This document shows positions 18,234 through 26,474 of a DNA stretch of 26,611 nt, piece after piece. Positions within the stretch are counted from its first letter, which is position 1. Every line of letters starts with the position of its first letter. Source of the stretch: DATCSE01 sp036568605 (lineage in GTDB: Bacteria; Pseudomonadota; Gammaproteobacteria; Burkholderiales; Burkholderiaceae_C); assembly GCA_036568605.1 (NCBI GenBank), contig DATCSE010000266.1:1-26611 (forward strand), in the 5' to 3' direction. Both the position numbers and the translations under genes were made by a program. The notes beneath the pieces were generated by a model that had not been told where the DNA came from, searched no databases, and saw only the letters and a list, made by a program, of their open reading frames with translations.

Positions 18234-19388
18234 CTAAGACGCGGGCGCGCTGCCGCTGCTGTCGTCGACGCCGCGTTTGCGATCCTCGGCAAAGCGCCGG
18301 GCGTACGCAGCGAACGTGCCGGCGTCGAGCGCCTCGCGCACCTCGCGCATCAGGTTCACGTAGTAGTGCAGGTTGTGCACGCTCGCGAGCATCGGGCCGA
18401 GCATCTCGCCGCAGCGGTCCAGGTGGTGCAGGTAGGCGCGCGAGAAGTTCGTGCAGGTCGAGCAGGTGCAGGTCGGGTCGAGCGGGCGCTCGTCGCTGCG
18501 GTGGCGCGCATTGCGGATCTTCAGGTCGCCGAAGCGCGTGAACAGATGGCCGTTACGCGCATTGCGGGTGGGCATCACGCAGTCGAACATGTCGACGCCG
18601 GCTGCGACGCCCTCGACCAGATCCTCGGGCGTGCCGACACCCATCAGGTAGCGCGGCTTGTGCGCCGGCAGCCGGTGCGGCGTATGCGCGACGATGCGCT
18701 GCATCTCGGCCTTGGGCTCGCCGACGCTGACGCCGCCGATTGCATAACCCGGCAGGTCGAGTTCGACCAGCGCCGCCAGCGAGGCCTCGCGCAAGTTTTC
18801 GTACATGCCGCCTTGCACGATGCCGAACAACGCGTTCGGGTTCTCGAGGCGGTTGAACTCCTCCAGGCAGCGCCGGGCCCAGCGCAGGCTCAGCTCCATC
18901 GAGACGCGCGCTTCCTTTTCAGTCGTGACGTGACCCTTGGTCTCGTACGGCGTGCACTCGTCGAACTGCATCACGATGTCGCTGTTCAGCACGCGCTGGA
19001 TCTGCATGCTGATCTCGGGCGTCAGGAACAGCTTTTCGCCGTTGACCGGCGACGCGAACTTGACGCCTTCCTCGCTGATCTTGCGCATCTCGCCCAGCGA
19101 CCAGACCTGGAAGCCGCCGCTGTCGGTCAGGATGGGCCGCTGCCAGCCCTCGAACCGATGCAGGCCGCCGAAGCGTTGCAGCACATCGAGCCCGGGCCGC
19201 AGCCACAGGTGGAACGTGTTGCCGAGGATGATCTGCGCGCCCATCGCCTCCAGCGCCGACGGCATCACGCCCTTGACGGTGCCGTAGGTGCCGACCGGCA
19301 TGAAGACCGGCGTCTGCACGGAGCCGTGGGCCAGCGTCAGCGTTCCGCGGCGGGCGTGGCCGTCGGTGGAGAGAAGATCGAATTTCAT
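18234..19388 (-). CDS. tgt: tRNA-guanine transglycosylase (queuine tRNA-ribosyltransferase)
   Basis: Tgt exchanges guanine-34 for preQ1 in tRNAs with GUN anticodons, the step before QueA in queuosine synthesis. The 384-aa protein has the general acid/base D89 in TDSGGFQVWSL, the nucleophile D269 in DMFDCVMPTRNARNG, and the structural zinc site C307-x-C309-xx-C312 with H338 (DPTCTCSTC ... SVHNL). The start at 19388 gives the family N-terminus MKFDLLSTDGHARRG. Instead of directly following queA, it is separated from it by an oppositely oriented AbrB-Doc module. The 78 bp between its start and the antitoxin start must hold its own promoter if it is not read from queA through the module. Confidence 0.97.
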   Translation of the reverse strand: MKFDLLSTDGHARRGTLTLAHGSVQTPVFMPVGTYGTVKGVMPSALEAMGAQIILGNTFHLWLRPGLDVLQRFGGLHRFEGWQRPILTDSGGFQVWSLGEMRKISEEGVKFASPVNGEKLFLTPEISMQIQRVLNSDIVMQFDECTPYETKGHVTTEKEARVSMELSLRWARRCLEEFNRLENPNALFGIVQGGMYENLREASLAALVELDLPGYAIGGVSVGEPKAEMQRIVAHTPHRLPAHKPRYLMGVGTPEDLVEGVAAGVDMFDCVMPTRNARNGHLFTRFGDLKIRNARHRSDERPLDPTCTCSTCTNFSRAYLHHLDRCGEMLGPMLASVHNLHYYVNLMREVREALDAGTFAAYARRFAEDRKRGVDDSSGSAPAS

Positions 19389-19404
19389 CGGGCGACGTAC
19401 CGGC

Positions 19405-19446
19405 TTGCGGGCGTGGCGAAAGATGCGTAGTATAACGCTCGTTATA
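19405..19446 (+). promoter_or_regulatory. Promoter and palindromic operator candidate of the AbrB-Doc module
   Basis: TATAACG (19431-19437), CT, CGTTATA (19440-19446) form a 16-bp near-perfect palindrome in an AT-rich island 21 bp before the antitoxin start. A possible plus-strand promoter is TTGCGG (19405-19410), a 17-bp spacer and TAGTAT (19428-19433), which overlaps the palindrome. AbrB-type antitoxins commonly bind such sites and repress their own operon. The site also lies 43 bp upstream of the divergent tgt start, so it could affect tgt. Confidence 0.6.
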
Positions 19447-19466
19447 ACTTCTCGTCGGGCCCCGCC

Positions 19467-19691
19467 ATGCAAGCGCTCAAGCTCACCCAAATCGGCAACT
19501 CGGTCGGCGTGATCCTGCCGAAGGAATTGCTCGCGCGGCTGAAGGTCGAGAAGGGCGACACCTTGTATGTGACCGAGAGCCCCGACGGCGTCCGCTTGAC
19601 GCCTCACGACCCCGAGTTCTCGTCGCAAATGGAGGCGGCGCGCAACATCATGAAGCGCCGCCGCAAGGTTCTGCACGAGCTCGCGAAATGA
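19467..19691 (+). CDS. AbrB/SpoVT-type antitoxin
   Basis: A 74-aa AbrB/MazE-like protein. The swapped-hairpin DNA-binding domain is clear: LKLTQIGNSVGVILPKELLA, RLKVEKGDTLYVTESPDG, VRLTPHDPEF (about residues 4-51). The C-terminal helix (QMEAARNIMKRRRKVLHELA) is the likely toxin-binding part. The stop overlaps the Doc start (ATGA, 19688-19691), the normal antitoxin-first arrangement. It would neutralise the Doc toxin and autorepress through the palindrome upstream. The pairing of an AbrB antitoxin with Doc, in place of the Phd antitoxin of phage P1, is a known chromosomal variant. Confidence 0.93.
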   Translation: MQALKLTQIGNSVGVILPKELLARLKVEKGDTLYVTESPDGVRLTPHDPEFSSQMEAARNIMKRRRKVLHELAK

Positions 19692-20089
19692 GAGTAGCCG
19701 GCAATGACCGCTGCGTCTGGATACAGACCGCGGTGGTCCTGGCGGTTCACGAGGAGCAATTGGCCGAGCACGGCGGTGCATTGGGCATTCGCGACCCCGG
19801 GTTGCTCGAATCAGCGCTGGCTCGGCCTCGGCACCTGGCTGCGTACGGCGAACCGGATGTCGCCGCTCTGGCGGCCGCTTACGGGTATGGCCTGGCACGC
19901 AACCATCCGTTCGTCGATGGAAACAAGCGCACCGCTTTCGTCGCGGTCGAATTGTTTCTGGCGCTGAACGGCGGCGAACTGCTGGCCGAAGATGCCGACT
20001 GCGTCTTGACCATGCTGGCGCTCGCCGCCGGCGATCTCGACGAAGCCGCGTTCGCCGAGTGGCTGCGCCGTCACAGCGCCGCGCGCTGA
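19688..20089 (+). CDS. doc: Doc-type (Fic family) toxin, death-on-curing protein
   Basis: A 133-aa Doc family toxin. The Fic/Doc motif is complete: H73-P-F-V-D77-G-N-K80-R81 in GLARNHPFVDGNKRTAFVAV, with the Doc-type lysine in place of the glycine of AMP-transferring Fic proteins. In P1 Doc this motif phosphorylates EF-Tu and stops translation. The N-terminal part, ALGIRDPGLLESALARPRH, is also typical. Nothing looks broken, so the module is probably active or was until recently. It ends 18 bases after the queA stop position on the opposite strand (the 3' ends overlap, 20071-20089). Kinase activity on EF-Tu is inferred from the family. Confidence 0.95.
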   Translation: MRVAGNDRCVWIQTAVVLAVHEEQLAEHGGALGIRDPGLLESALARPRHLAAYGEPDVAALAAAYGYGLARNHPFVDGNKRTAFVAVELFLALNGGELLAEDADCVLTMLALAAGDLDEAAFAEWLRRHSAAR

Positions 20090-21135
20090 AGCAGCATCGC
20101 GTCACCGTAGCTGAAGAAGCGATAACGCTCGCGCACCGCGTGCGCGTACAGCGTGCGGATGCGCTCATAGCCGGCGAATGCGCTGACCAGCATCAAGAGC
20201 GTGCTCTTCGGCAGATGGAAATTGGTGACCAGCACATCGACGGCGCGGAACTCGAAGCCCGGCGTGATGAAGATGTCGGTCTCGCGCGCGCCCGCTGTCG
20301 GCATGCCGCTGGCCAACGCGGCCGATTCGAGTGCACGCAGCGTCGTCGTGCCGACCGCGACGATGCGCCCTCCGGCGGCACGCGTCCGCGCCATGGCCTC
20401 GACCGTCGCCTCGCCGACCTCGAACCACTCGCTGTGCATGCGGTGCTGCGACAGATCCTCGCTGCGCACCGGCTGGAACGTGCCGGCGCCCACATGCAGC
20501 GTGACATGGGCGGTCGCGATGCCGCGCGCCGCCAACGCCGCGAGCACGCCGGCATCGAAATGCAGCGCCGCGGTCGGCGCCGCCACGGCACCGGGCTTCG
20601 CCGCGAACACGGTCTGGTAGCGCGCCTCGTCGTCCGCGGTGTCGGCGTGCGTGATGTAAGGAGGCAGCGGCACATGGCCATGCATCTCGAGCAGCGCCAG
20701 CGGATCGTTTGGGAAGCGCAGCCGGAACAGCGAGTCCTGCGGGCCGTCGCGGCCCAGCACCTCGGCCTCGAACGCGTCGGCGAAGCGGATCATGCTGCCG
20801 GGCTTGGGCGACTTGCTCGCGCGCAGGTGCGCCAGCACCTCGCGTTCGGGCAACACCCGCTCGACCAACGCCTCGACCGCACCGCCGCTGCCGGCCTTGA
20901 CGCCGAGCAGCCGCGCTTTGATCACCCGCGTGTCGTTGAAGACCAGCAGATCGCCGGCACTCAACAGCGCCGGCAGTTCGCGAAACGCGCGGTCGATCGG
21001 CGAGTCACCCCGCCCATCGAGCAGCCGCGACGCGCTGCGCTCGCTCGCCGGATGCTGCGCGATCAGCTCGGGCGGCAGGGCGAAGTCGAAGTCGCTCAGC
21101 GTGTAAGGGGTCGCGTGGGAAGAAAGAGGGGACAT
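20071..21135 (-). CDS. queA: S-adenosylmethionine:tRNA ribosyltransferase-isomerase
   Basis: QueA transfers and isomerises the ribosyl part of SAM to 7-aminomethyl-7-deazaguanine in tRNA, making epoxyqueuosine. The 354-aa protein shows the family stretches FDFALPPELIAQHPASERSA, LLVFNDTRVIKARLLG, HGHVPLPPYI, AAPTAALHFDAGVLAAL, HVTLHVGAGTFQPVRSEDL and FHLPKSTLLMLVSAFAG. The start at 21135 gives the usual N-terminus; upstream codons to 21216 run into recG's promoter region and look non-coding. It diverges from recG with 52 bp between starts. Its 3' end overlaps the last 19 bases of the doc gene on the other strand. Confidence 0.97.
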   Translation of the reverse strand: MSPLSSHATPYTLSDFDFALPPELIAQHPASERSASRLLDGRGDSPIDRAFRELPALLSAGDLLVFNDTRVIKARLLGVKAGSGGAVEALVERVLPEREVLAHLRASKSPKPGSMIRFADAFEAEVLGRDGPQDSLFRLRFPNDPLALLEMHGHVPLPPYITHADTADDEARYQTVFAAKPGAVAAPTAALHFDAGVLAALAARGIATAHVTLHVGAGTFQPVRSEDLSQHRMHSEWFEVGEATVEAMARTRAAGGRIVAVGTTTLRALESAALASGMPTAGARETDIFITPGFEFRAVDVLVTNFHLPKSTLLMLVSAFAGYERIRTLYAHAVRERYRFFSYGDAMLLQRAAL

Positions 21136-21187
21136 CGAGGTTGAGGGCTGGACCGGCCCGTGCCAACGGCGGAGGCAGAATTCTCCC

Positions 21188-23275
21188 ATGACGAACACGG
21201 CGGCTTCTTCGAGCACGACCCGCGCAGCCTCGCCGAAATCCGCCCCGCAGCGCGCGCTCGAGAAGCTCGGCCTGGTCCGCTCGATCGACCTGGCGCTGCA
21301 CCTGCCGATGCGCTACGAGGACGAGACGCGTGTCGTCGCGATCGGCACGCTGCGCGACGGCGATGTCGCGCAGGTCGAAGGCGTCGTCATCGATTGCCAC
21401 GTGCAGATCCGCGCGCGGCGCCAGCTCGTCGTGCGCATCCACGACGGGCGGGACGACCTGGTGCTGCGCTTCCTGCACTTCTATCCGTCGCACCAGAAGA
21501 GCCTCGCGGTCGGCCGGCGGGTGCGCGTGCGCGGCGAGGTGCGCGGCGGATTCCTCGGGCTCGAGATGGTGCACCCGAGCTTCAAGGCGGTCGACGAGGG
21601 CATCTCGCTGCCGGCGCTGCCGACCGCGTTGACGCCGGTCTACCCGACCAGCGCGCAGCTGCCGCAGGCCTATCTGCGCAAGGCGATCGACGCGGCGCTG
21701 ACACGCGCCGACCTGTCGGAGCAGCTGCCGCCCGAGGTGCTGACGATGCCGCTGTGGGACTTGCGCGCCGCGCTCGACTACCTGCACCATCCCGCGCCCA
21801 GCGTGAGCCTGGCCGCGCTCGAGGACCGAAGCCACCCGGCGTGGCTGCGCCTCAAGTTCGACGAGCTGCTCGCGCAGCAGCTCTCGCAGCTGCAGGCCAA
21901 GCTCGATCGCGAGAAGCAGCGCGCGCCGCGCTTTGCGCTGCACCGCGGCGGGCTGCACGAGCGGCTGCTCGCCGCATTGCCGTTTGCGCTGACCGCGGCG
22001 CAGCGCCGCGTCGGCGACGAGATCGCGGCTGATCTCGAACGGGCGACGCCGATGAACCGCCTGCTGCAAGGCGATGTCGGCTCGGGCAAGACGGTGGTCG
22101 CCGCGCTGGCCGCCGCGATCGCGATCGGCAACGGCTGGCAATGCGCACTGATGGCGCCGACCGAGATCCTTGCCGAGCAGCACCTGCGCAAACTGGTCGG
22201 CTGGCTCGAGCCGCTGGGCATCACGGTCGCATGGCTGACCGGCAGCCGCAAGGGCAAGGCGCGGCAGACGATGCTCGCGCAGATCGAATCGGGCGAAGCG
22301 ATGCTGGTCGTCGGCACGCACGCGGTGATCCAGGAACAGGTGCGCTTCGCGAAGCTGGGCCTCGCGATCATCGACGAGCAGCATCGCTTCGGCGTTCAGC
22401 AGCGACTGGCGTTGCGCGACAAGCTGGTCGATGCCGCGGCGCCGACGAAGCTCGAGCCGCATCTTCTGATGATGAGTGCGACACCCATTCCACGCACGCT
22501 CGCGATGACGCTGTTCGCCGATCTGGACATCAGCACCATCGACGAGTTGCCGCCGGGCCGCACGCCGGTCGTCACGAAACTCTTCGCCGACAGCAAGCGC
22601 GATGCGGTGATCGCGCGCATTCGCGACGAGGTCGAACAGCGGCGGCAGGTGTACTGGGTGTGCCCGCTGGTCGAGGAGAGCGAGCATGTGGACTTGCAGA
22701 ACGCGACGGCCACGCACCAGCATTTGAGCGAGGCGCTGAGCGGTCACAAGGTGGGCCTGCTGCACGGCCGCATGCCGGCGGCCGAGAAGGCAGCGGTGAT
22801 GGCGCTGTTCGGCGGCGGGCAGATGGCGGTGCTGGTCTCGACGACGGTGATCGAAGTCGGCGTCGACGTGCCGAACGCATCGCTGATGGTGATCGAGCAT
22901 GCCGAGCGCTTCGGGCTCTCGCAGCTGCATCAGCTGCGCGGCCGGGTCGGGCGCGGCAGCACGGCCAGCGTCTGCGTGCTGATGTACAGCACGCCGCTGT
23001 CCGACACCGCGAAGGCGCGGCTCAAGGCGATGCTGGATACCGCCGACGGCTTCGAGATCGCGCGCCGCGACCTCGAGATCCGCGGCCCGGGCGAATTTTT
23101 CGGCGCACGCCAGTCGGGCGCGCCGCTGCTGCGTTTCGCCGATCTGGCGCTCGACGAACCGCTGGTGCGGCAGGCGCGCGTCGTCGCACAGCGCCTGCTG
23201 GCCGACCATCCGCGCGCAGCCCGGGCGCACTTGGCGCGCTGGCTCGGCGAGCGCACCGAATACCTCAAGGCCTAA
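21188..23275 (+). CDS. recG: ATP-dependent DNA helicase RecG
   Basis: RecG regresses stalled replication forks and branch-migrates Holliday junctions and R-loops. The 695-aa protein has the normal domain order: an N-terminal wedge/OB domain (about residues 50-150), helicase motif I G295-DVGSGKT, motif Ia APTEILAEQH, motif II D396-E-Q-H (IIDEQHRFGVQQRLAL), motif III MSATPIPRTLAMTLF, motif V VSTTVIEVGVDVPNA and motif VI QLRGRVGRG. The N-terminus is short compared with some RecG proteins. The start at 21188 is the first ATG after the divergent queA start; no strong Shine-Dalgarno sequence is visible. In many proteobacteria recG is next to oxyR; here two genes lie between. Confidence 0.97.
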   Translation: MTNTAASSSTTRAASPKSAPQRALEKLGLVRSIDLALHLPMRYEDETRVVAIGTLRDGDVAQVEGVVIDCHVQIRARRQLVVRIHDGRDDLVLRFLHFYPSHQKSLAVGRRVRVRGEVRGGFLGLEMVHPSFKAVDEGISLPALPTALTPVYPTSAQLPQAYLRKAIDAALTRADLSEQLPPEVLTMPLWDLRAALDYLHHPAPSVSLAALEDRSHPAWLRLKFDELLAQQLSQLQAKLDREKQRAPRFALHRGGLHERLLAALPFALTAAQRRVGDEIAADLERATPMNRLLQGDVGSGKTVVAALAAAIAIGNGWQCALMAPTEILAEQHLRKLVGWLEPLGITVAWLTGSRKGKARQTMLAQIESGEAMLVVGTHAVIQEQVRFAKLGLAIIDEQHRFGVQQRLALRDKLVDAAAPTKLEPHLLMMSATPIPRTLAMTLFADLDISTIDELPPGRTPVVTKLFADSKRDAVIARIRDEVEQRRQVYWVCPLVEESEHVDLQNATATHQHLSEALSGHKVGLLHGRMPAAEKAAVMALFGGGQMAVLVSTTVIEVGVDVPNASLMVIEHAERFGLSQLHQLRGRVGRGSTASVCVLMYSTPLSDTAKARLKAMLDTADGFEIARRDLEIRGPGEFFGARQSGAPLLRFADLALDEPLVRQARVVAQRLLADHPRAARAHLARWLGERTEYLKA

Positions 23276-23432
23276 GCGAGGCAAGCGCGCGAACGCAAGG
23301 CCATGCCGGCCGGGAAGCGTGGGAGTGACGCGTGCCCTCATCCCGCTCAGAATGGCGTGCCGCTACCCGCGGCAACGTCGATGGGCGGGCCAGGAGCCCG
23401 GCCCCGAATCCAACACAAACGGAGAGCCTTCC

Positions 23433-24650
23433 ATGTCCTTGATTCAACGCGTTCAAGACATCCTGCTCAAGCCCAAGGAAACGTGGCCCATCATCGCCGG
23501 CGAGGGCGGCGACACGGCATCGATCTACAGCAACTACGTGGTCTATCTCGCCGCGATCCCGGCGATCGCGTCGTTCATCGGCCTGTCGTTGATCGGCGCC
23601 GGCGCATTCGGCTATTCGGTGCGCATGCCGATCGTCAGCGGCCTGGTGCAGATGGTGGTCACCTTCGTGCTGTACCTCGTGATGGTGTTCGTGATCGCGC
23701 TGATCGTCGATGCGCTCGCGCCCACGTTCAACGGCACGAAGAGCCAGATCAACGCTCTCAAGCTGGTCGCGTACGGCAGCACCGCGGGCTTCGTCGGCGG
23801 CATCTTCGGGCTGATCCCGTCGCTGTCCATCCTCGGGCTGCTGGCCGGGCTGTATTCGATCTACCTGATCTACACCGGGCTGCCGGTGATGATGAGATGC
23901 CCGCCCGAGAAGGCCGGCGCGTACACCGCGGTCGTGGTCGTCTGCGGCATCGTGGCCGCGGTGATCCTGGGCGCGGTGATGGCGGTGCTGATGCCGAGCA
24001 GCGGGATGCGCACCGGCTTCAGCGGCGTCGGTGGGCAGGACACCAACGTGACGATCTCGACGCCCGGCGGCGAAGTGAAGATCGACACCGCGAAGATGGA
24101 GGAGATGGCCAAGAAGATGGAAGAGGCCAGCAAGTCCGGCGACCCGGCCGCGGCCGGCAAGGCCGCCGGTGCGGTGATCAGCGCGATGACCGGCACGAAT
24201 GCGGCGCCGATTGCGGCCGCCGATCTGAAGGCCTTGCTGCCCGAGGCGATCGGCGAGCTGAAGCGCGAGTCCATCGAGTCGGGCGGCGGCAACGTCGCCG
24301 GCATCGGCGGCTCGTCGGCCAAAGCCGCGTACGCGGCCGGCGACAAGCGCGTGCGGCTGTCGCTCACCGACCTGGGCGGGCTCGGCGGGGTCGCCGCGAT
24401 GGCCGCGTGGGCCAACGTCACCTCGGATCGCGAGACGCCCAGCGAGATCGAGAAGACCTACAAGAGCGGCGAGCGCACCGTGCACGAGAAGCAGATGAAG
24501 GACGGCAGCCGCGCCGAATACACCGTGCTGCTCGCCAACGGCCTGGTCGTCGAGGCCGAAGGGGACAAGGTCGACATCGCGGCGCTGAAGTCGGTGATCG
24601 ACGGTGTCGGCCTGTCCAAGATCGAGGCGCTCAAGCGCGCGGCCAAGTAG
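23433..24650 (+). CDS. Yip1-domain membrane protein with a C-terminal soluble region
   Basis: A 405-aa protein. The N-terminal half (residues ~1-190) is a Yip1-like domain with about five membrane segments: YVVYLAAIPAIASFIGLSLI, GLVQMVVTFVLYLVMVFVIA, a GFVGGIFGLIPSLSILGLLA region, YSIYLIYTGLPVMM and VVVVCGIVAAVILGAVMAVL. It opens with LIQRVQDILLKPKETWPIIA, a common start for this family. The C-terminal ~210 residues are hydrophilic: a charged helix (METAKMEEMAKKMEEA-like segment at about 220-235), a Gly/Ala-rich stretch, then a mixed domain ending in SVIDGVGLSKIEALKRAAK. No known domain is recognised there. GGAGAG (23421-23426) precedes the ATG. The function of bacterial Yip1 proteins is unknown. 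Confidence 0.85.
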   Translation: MSLIQRVQDILLKPKETWPIIAGEGGDTASIYSNYVVYLAAIPAIASFIGLSLIGAGAFGYSVRMPIVSGLVQMVVTFVLYLVMVFVIALIVDALAPTFNGTKSQINALKLVAYGSTAGFVGGIFGLIPSLSILGLLAGLYSIYLIYTGLPVMMRCPPEKAGAYTAVVVVCGIVAAVILGAVMAVLMPSSGMRTGFSGVGGQDTNVTISTPGGEVKIDTAKMEEMAKKMEEASKSGDPAAAGKAAGAVISAMTGTNAAPIAAADLKALLPEAIGELKRESIESGGGNVAGIGGSSAKAAYAAGDKRVRLSLTDLGGLGGVAAMAAWANVTSDRETPSEIEKTYKSGERTVHEKQMKDGSRAEYTVLLANGLVVEAEGDKVDIAALKSVIDGVGLSKIEALKRAAK

Positions 24651-24655
24651 CGCTC

Positions 24656-25240
24656 TCAGCCGGCGAAGTGCATCTGGTACTTCGCGCCATCCGAGAACAG
24701 GCAGGCACCCGTGCCCATGCCCGGACCGCTGATCAGGTACTCGCACTGCGCGTTCACGCCCTTGGCGCCATAGGCGTTGGCGACGCCGCGCCGGCCGCTG
24801 TAGCTGCGTTGCACGCTGCCGATGGGGCGGCCCAGCACCTCGTCGTGGATGCGGCCGAAGCCCACGTAACCCGCATCGACGCGGGTCGATTCGCCCACCA
24901 GGATGTCGCCGCGGTAGGTGACGCTGAAGCTGCCGTGGCCGGCGTTGTTGTCGACGACCGTCGCGCTCAGCATGCCGCCCGCGTTGGCCTGTTCGTTGAC
25001 CGGGTACAGGCGCACCGTCAGCGTCGTCGGCTGCGCCGGTGCCGCGGCCAGCACGGCCGAGCCGCCGCCCGGGGCTGATGGATCGCGCGAGACCACGGTC
25101 GGATACGGTTGGCCGGTGCGCGGATCGATCGGCACGATGTAGCAGGCGCTCAGCACGCTCGTGCTCACGACCAGCGCGGCCAGCAGACCGCGATGGGTAG
25201 CCGGAAAGGAGCGGGGCAAGCCTGGACGCGACGTACTCAT
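24656..25240 (-). CDS. Predicted lipoprotein, function unknown (194 aa)
   Basis: The N-terminus has a basic stretch, a hydrophobic core (LLAALVVSTSV) and the lipobox L30-S-A-C33, so the mature protein starts at Cys33 with YIVPIDPRTGQPYP. With Y at +2 and no Asp, it would be sorted to the outer membrane under the usual rule. The rest looks beta-rich: TLTVRLYPVNEQANAGGMLS, SFSVTYRGDILVGESTRVD, then GPGMGTGACLFSDGAKYQMH. I do not recognise a named family beyond a general resemblance to small secreted lipoproteins. The start at 25240 is preferred over in-frame 25363, which would add 41 basic, non-family-like residues. It is convergent with the Yip1 gene (5-bp gap) and divergent from oxyR. Confidence 0.8.
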   Translation of the reverse strand: MSTSRPGLPRSFPATHRGLLAALVVSTSVLSACYIVPIDPRTGQPYPTVVSRDPSAPGGGSAVLAAAPAQPTTLTVRLYPVNEQANAGGMLSATVVDNNAGHGSFSVTYRGDILVGESTRVDAGYVGFGRIHDEVLGRPIGSVQRSYSGRRGVANAYGAKGVNAQCEYLISGPGMGTGACLFSDGAKYQMHFAG

Positions 25241-25408
25241 ACAGGACCTTCGAGGCGCGGCGACATTGCCGCGGCGCGAAGAATCCGCGAGCCTGGCCGG
25301 CGGCGGCAAGCGCCGCGACGTGGGGTATCGGCGCGCGATGCCCTTGGGCGCGCAGCATCGCACGCGCCTCGGCTATTCTTCCGCGCACGCTTCGATACAA
25401 CACGAGAC
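25241..25408. promoter_or_regulatory. Divergent promoter region between the lipoprotein gene and oxyR
   Basis: This 168-bp region must contain the promoters of both divergent genes. A TATTCT (25374-25379) could be the oxyR -10, but I find no -35 at the correct distance and no clear OxyR-type site. No Shine-Dalgarno sequence close to consensus precedes the oxyR ATG. Confidence 0.3.
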
Positions 25409-26329
25409 ATGACACTGACCGAGCTTCGCTACATCGTCGCCGTCGCGCGCGAACGTCACTTCGGCCGCGCGGCCGAAGCGTGCTTCGTCTCGCAGCCCAC
25501 GCTCAGCGTCTCGATCAAGAAGCTCGAGGAAGAGCTGGACGTGAAGATTTTCGAGCGCGGCGCGAGTGAGGTCAGCGTGACGCCGCTGGGCGAGGACATC
25601 GTGCGCCAGGCGCAGCAGGTGATCGAGCAGGCGGCGGCGATCAAGGAGATCGCCAAGCGCGGCAAGGATCCGGTCTCCGGCCCGCTGCGCTTGGGCGTGA
25701 TCTACACGATAGGCCCGTACCTGCTGCCCGACCTGGTCAAGCAGGCGATCGAGCGCGTGCCGCAGATGCCGCTGATGCTGCAGGAAAACTTCACCGTCAA
25801 GCTGCTCGAGATGCTGCGCACCGGCGAGCTCGACTGCGCGATCATGGCCGAGCCGTTCCCCGACACCGGGCTCGCGGTCGCGCAGCTCTACGACGAGCCG
25901 TTCATGGCCGCGGTGCCGACCCTGCACCCGCTCGCCAAGCGCAAGAGCCTGACCGCCGAGGAGCTGAAGAACGAGACCATGCTGCTGCTGGGCACCGGGC
26001 ACTGCTTCCGCGATCACGTGCTCGAGGTCTGCCCCGAGTACGCACGCTTCTCGAGCGATGCCGACGGCATCCGCAAGAGCTTCGAAGGCTCGTCGCTCGA
26101 GACGATCAAGTACATGGTCGCCTCGGGCATGGGCGTGACCGTCGTGCCGCAGCTCAGCGTGCCGAAGGACCCGCAGCCGCACGTCAAGTACATCCCGTTC
26201 ACGAAGCCGGTGCCGACGCGCCGCGTCGTGCTTGCGTGGCGCCGCACGTTCACGCGTTACGAGGCGATTGCGGCGCTGCGCAACGCGATCTACGCGTGCG
26301 AGTTGCCGGGGGTCAAGCGGCTGTCGTGA
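25409..26329 (+). CDS. oxyR: Hydrogen peroxide-sensing regulator OxyR
   Basis: A LysR-type regulator that senses hydrogen peroxide by forming an intramolecular disulfide. The 306-aa protein has the N-terminal HTH (MTLTELRYIVAVARERHFGR, AAEACFVSQPTLSVSIKKLE) and the diagnostic redox pair C199 and C208 (GTGHCFRDHVLEVC), at the same positions as in E. coli OxyR. The stretch LEGSSLETIKYMVASGMGVT-like near residues 225-255 and the C-terminal FTKPVPTRRVVLAWRRTFTR are typical. It should activate catalase, peroxiredoxin and related genes. None of these target genes is in the window. The gene is followed directly by a repeat cluster. Confidence 0.96.
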   Translation: MTLTELRYIVAVARERHFGRAAEACFVSQPTLSVSIKKLEEELDVKIFERGASEVSVTPLGEDIVRQAQQVIEQAAAIKEIAKRGKDPVSGPLRLGVIYTIGPYLLPDLVKQAIERVPQMPLMLQENFTVKLLEMLRTGELDCAIMAEPFPDTGLAVAQLYDEPFMAAVPTLHPLAKRKSLTAEELKNETMLLLGTGHCFRDHVLEVCPEYARFSSDADGIRKSFEGSSLETIKYMVASGMGVTVVPQLSVPKDPQPHVKYIPFTKPVPTRRVVLAWRRTFTRYEAIAALRNAIYACELPGVKRLS

Positions 26330-26338
26330 TGCGCCGGG

Positions 26339-26368
26339 CCCAAGCCCAAGCCCAAGCCCAAGCCCAAG
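26339..26368 (+). repeat. Hexanucleotide tandem repeat (CCCAAG x5)
   Basis: Five exact copies of CCCAAG run from 26339 to 26368, followed by CCC, starting nine bases after the oxyR stop. It is non-coding. Exact copies suggest recent slippage, so copy number may vary between strains. Confidence 0.95.
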
Positions 26369-26369
26369 C

Positions 26370-26474
26370 CCGTTCGCGCTGAGCCTGTCGAAGCGCCTTT
26401 CGCGAGGGCCGTTCGCGCTGAGCCTGTCGAAGCGCCTGTGACACGCGGGGCTTCGACAGGCTCAGCCCGAACGG
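26370..26474. repeat. Two direct and one inverted copy of a dispersed palindrome-forming element
   Basis: A 29-bp unit with the core GTTCGCGCTGAGCCTGTCGA is present twice in direct orientation at 26370-26398 and 26409-26437, identical over the unit and 39 bp apart. An inverted copy (GCTTCGACAGGCTCAGCCCG and so on, 26450-26474) can pair with the second copy over 23 bp with one mismatch (core G versus C), giving a strong hairpin with a ~16-base loop. The core resembles a short repeat (TTCGACAGGCTCAGCCCGAA) that I recall as common in intergenic regions of many GC-rich bacteria. It sits between convergent oxyR and a probable gene at the right edge, so it may help to end both transcripts. Confidence 0.9.

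Noticed and set aside
21005..23341. Minus-strand open frame of 778 codons opposite recG
   Set aside because: Shadow of recG, which carries all helicase motifs; no domain seen in the antisense product.
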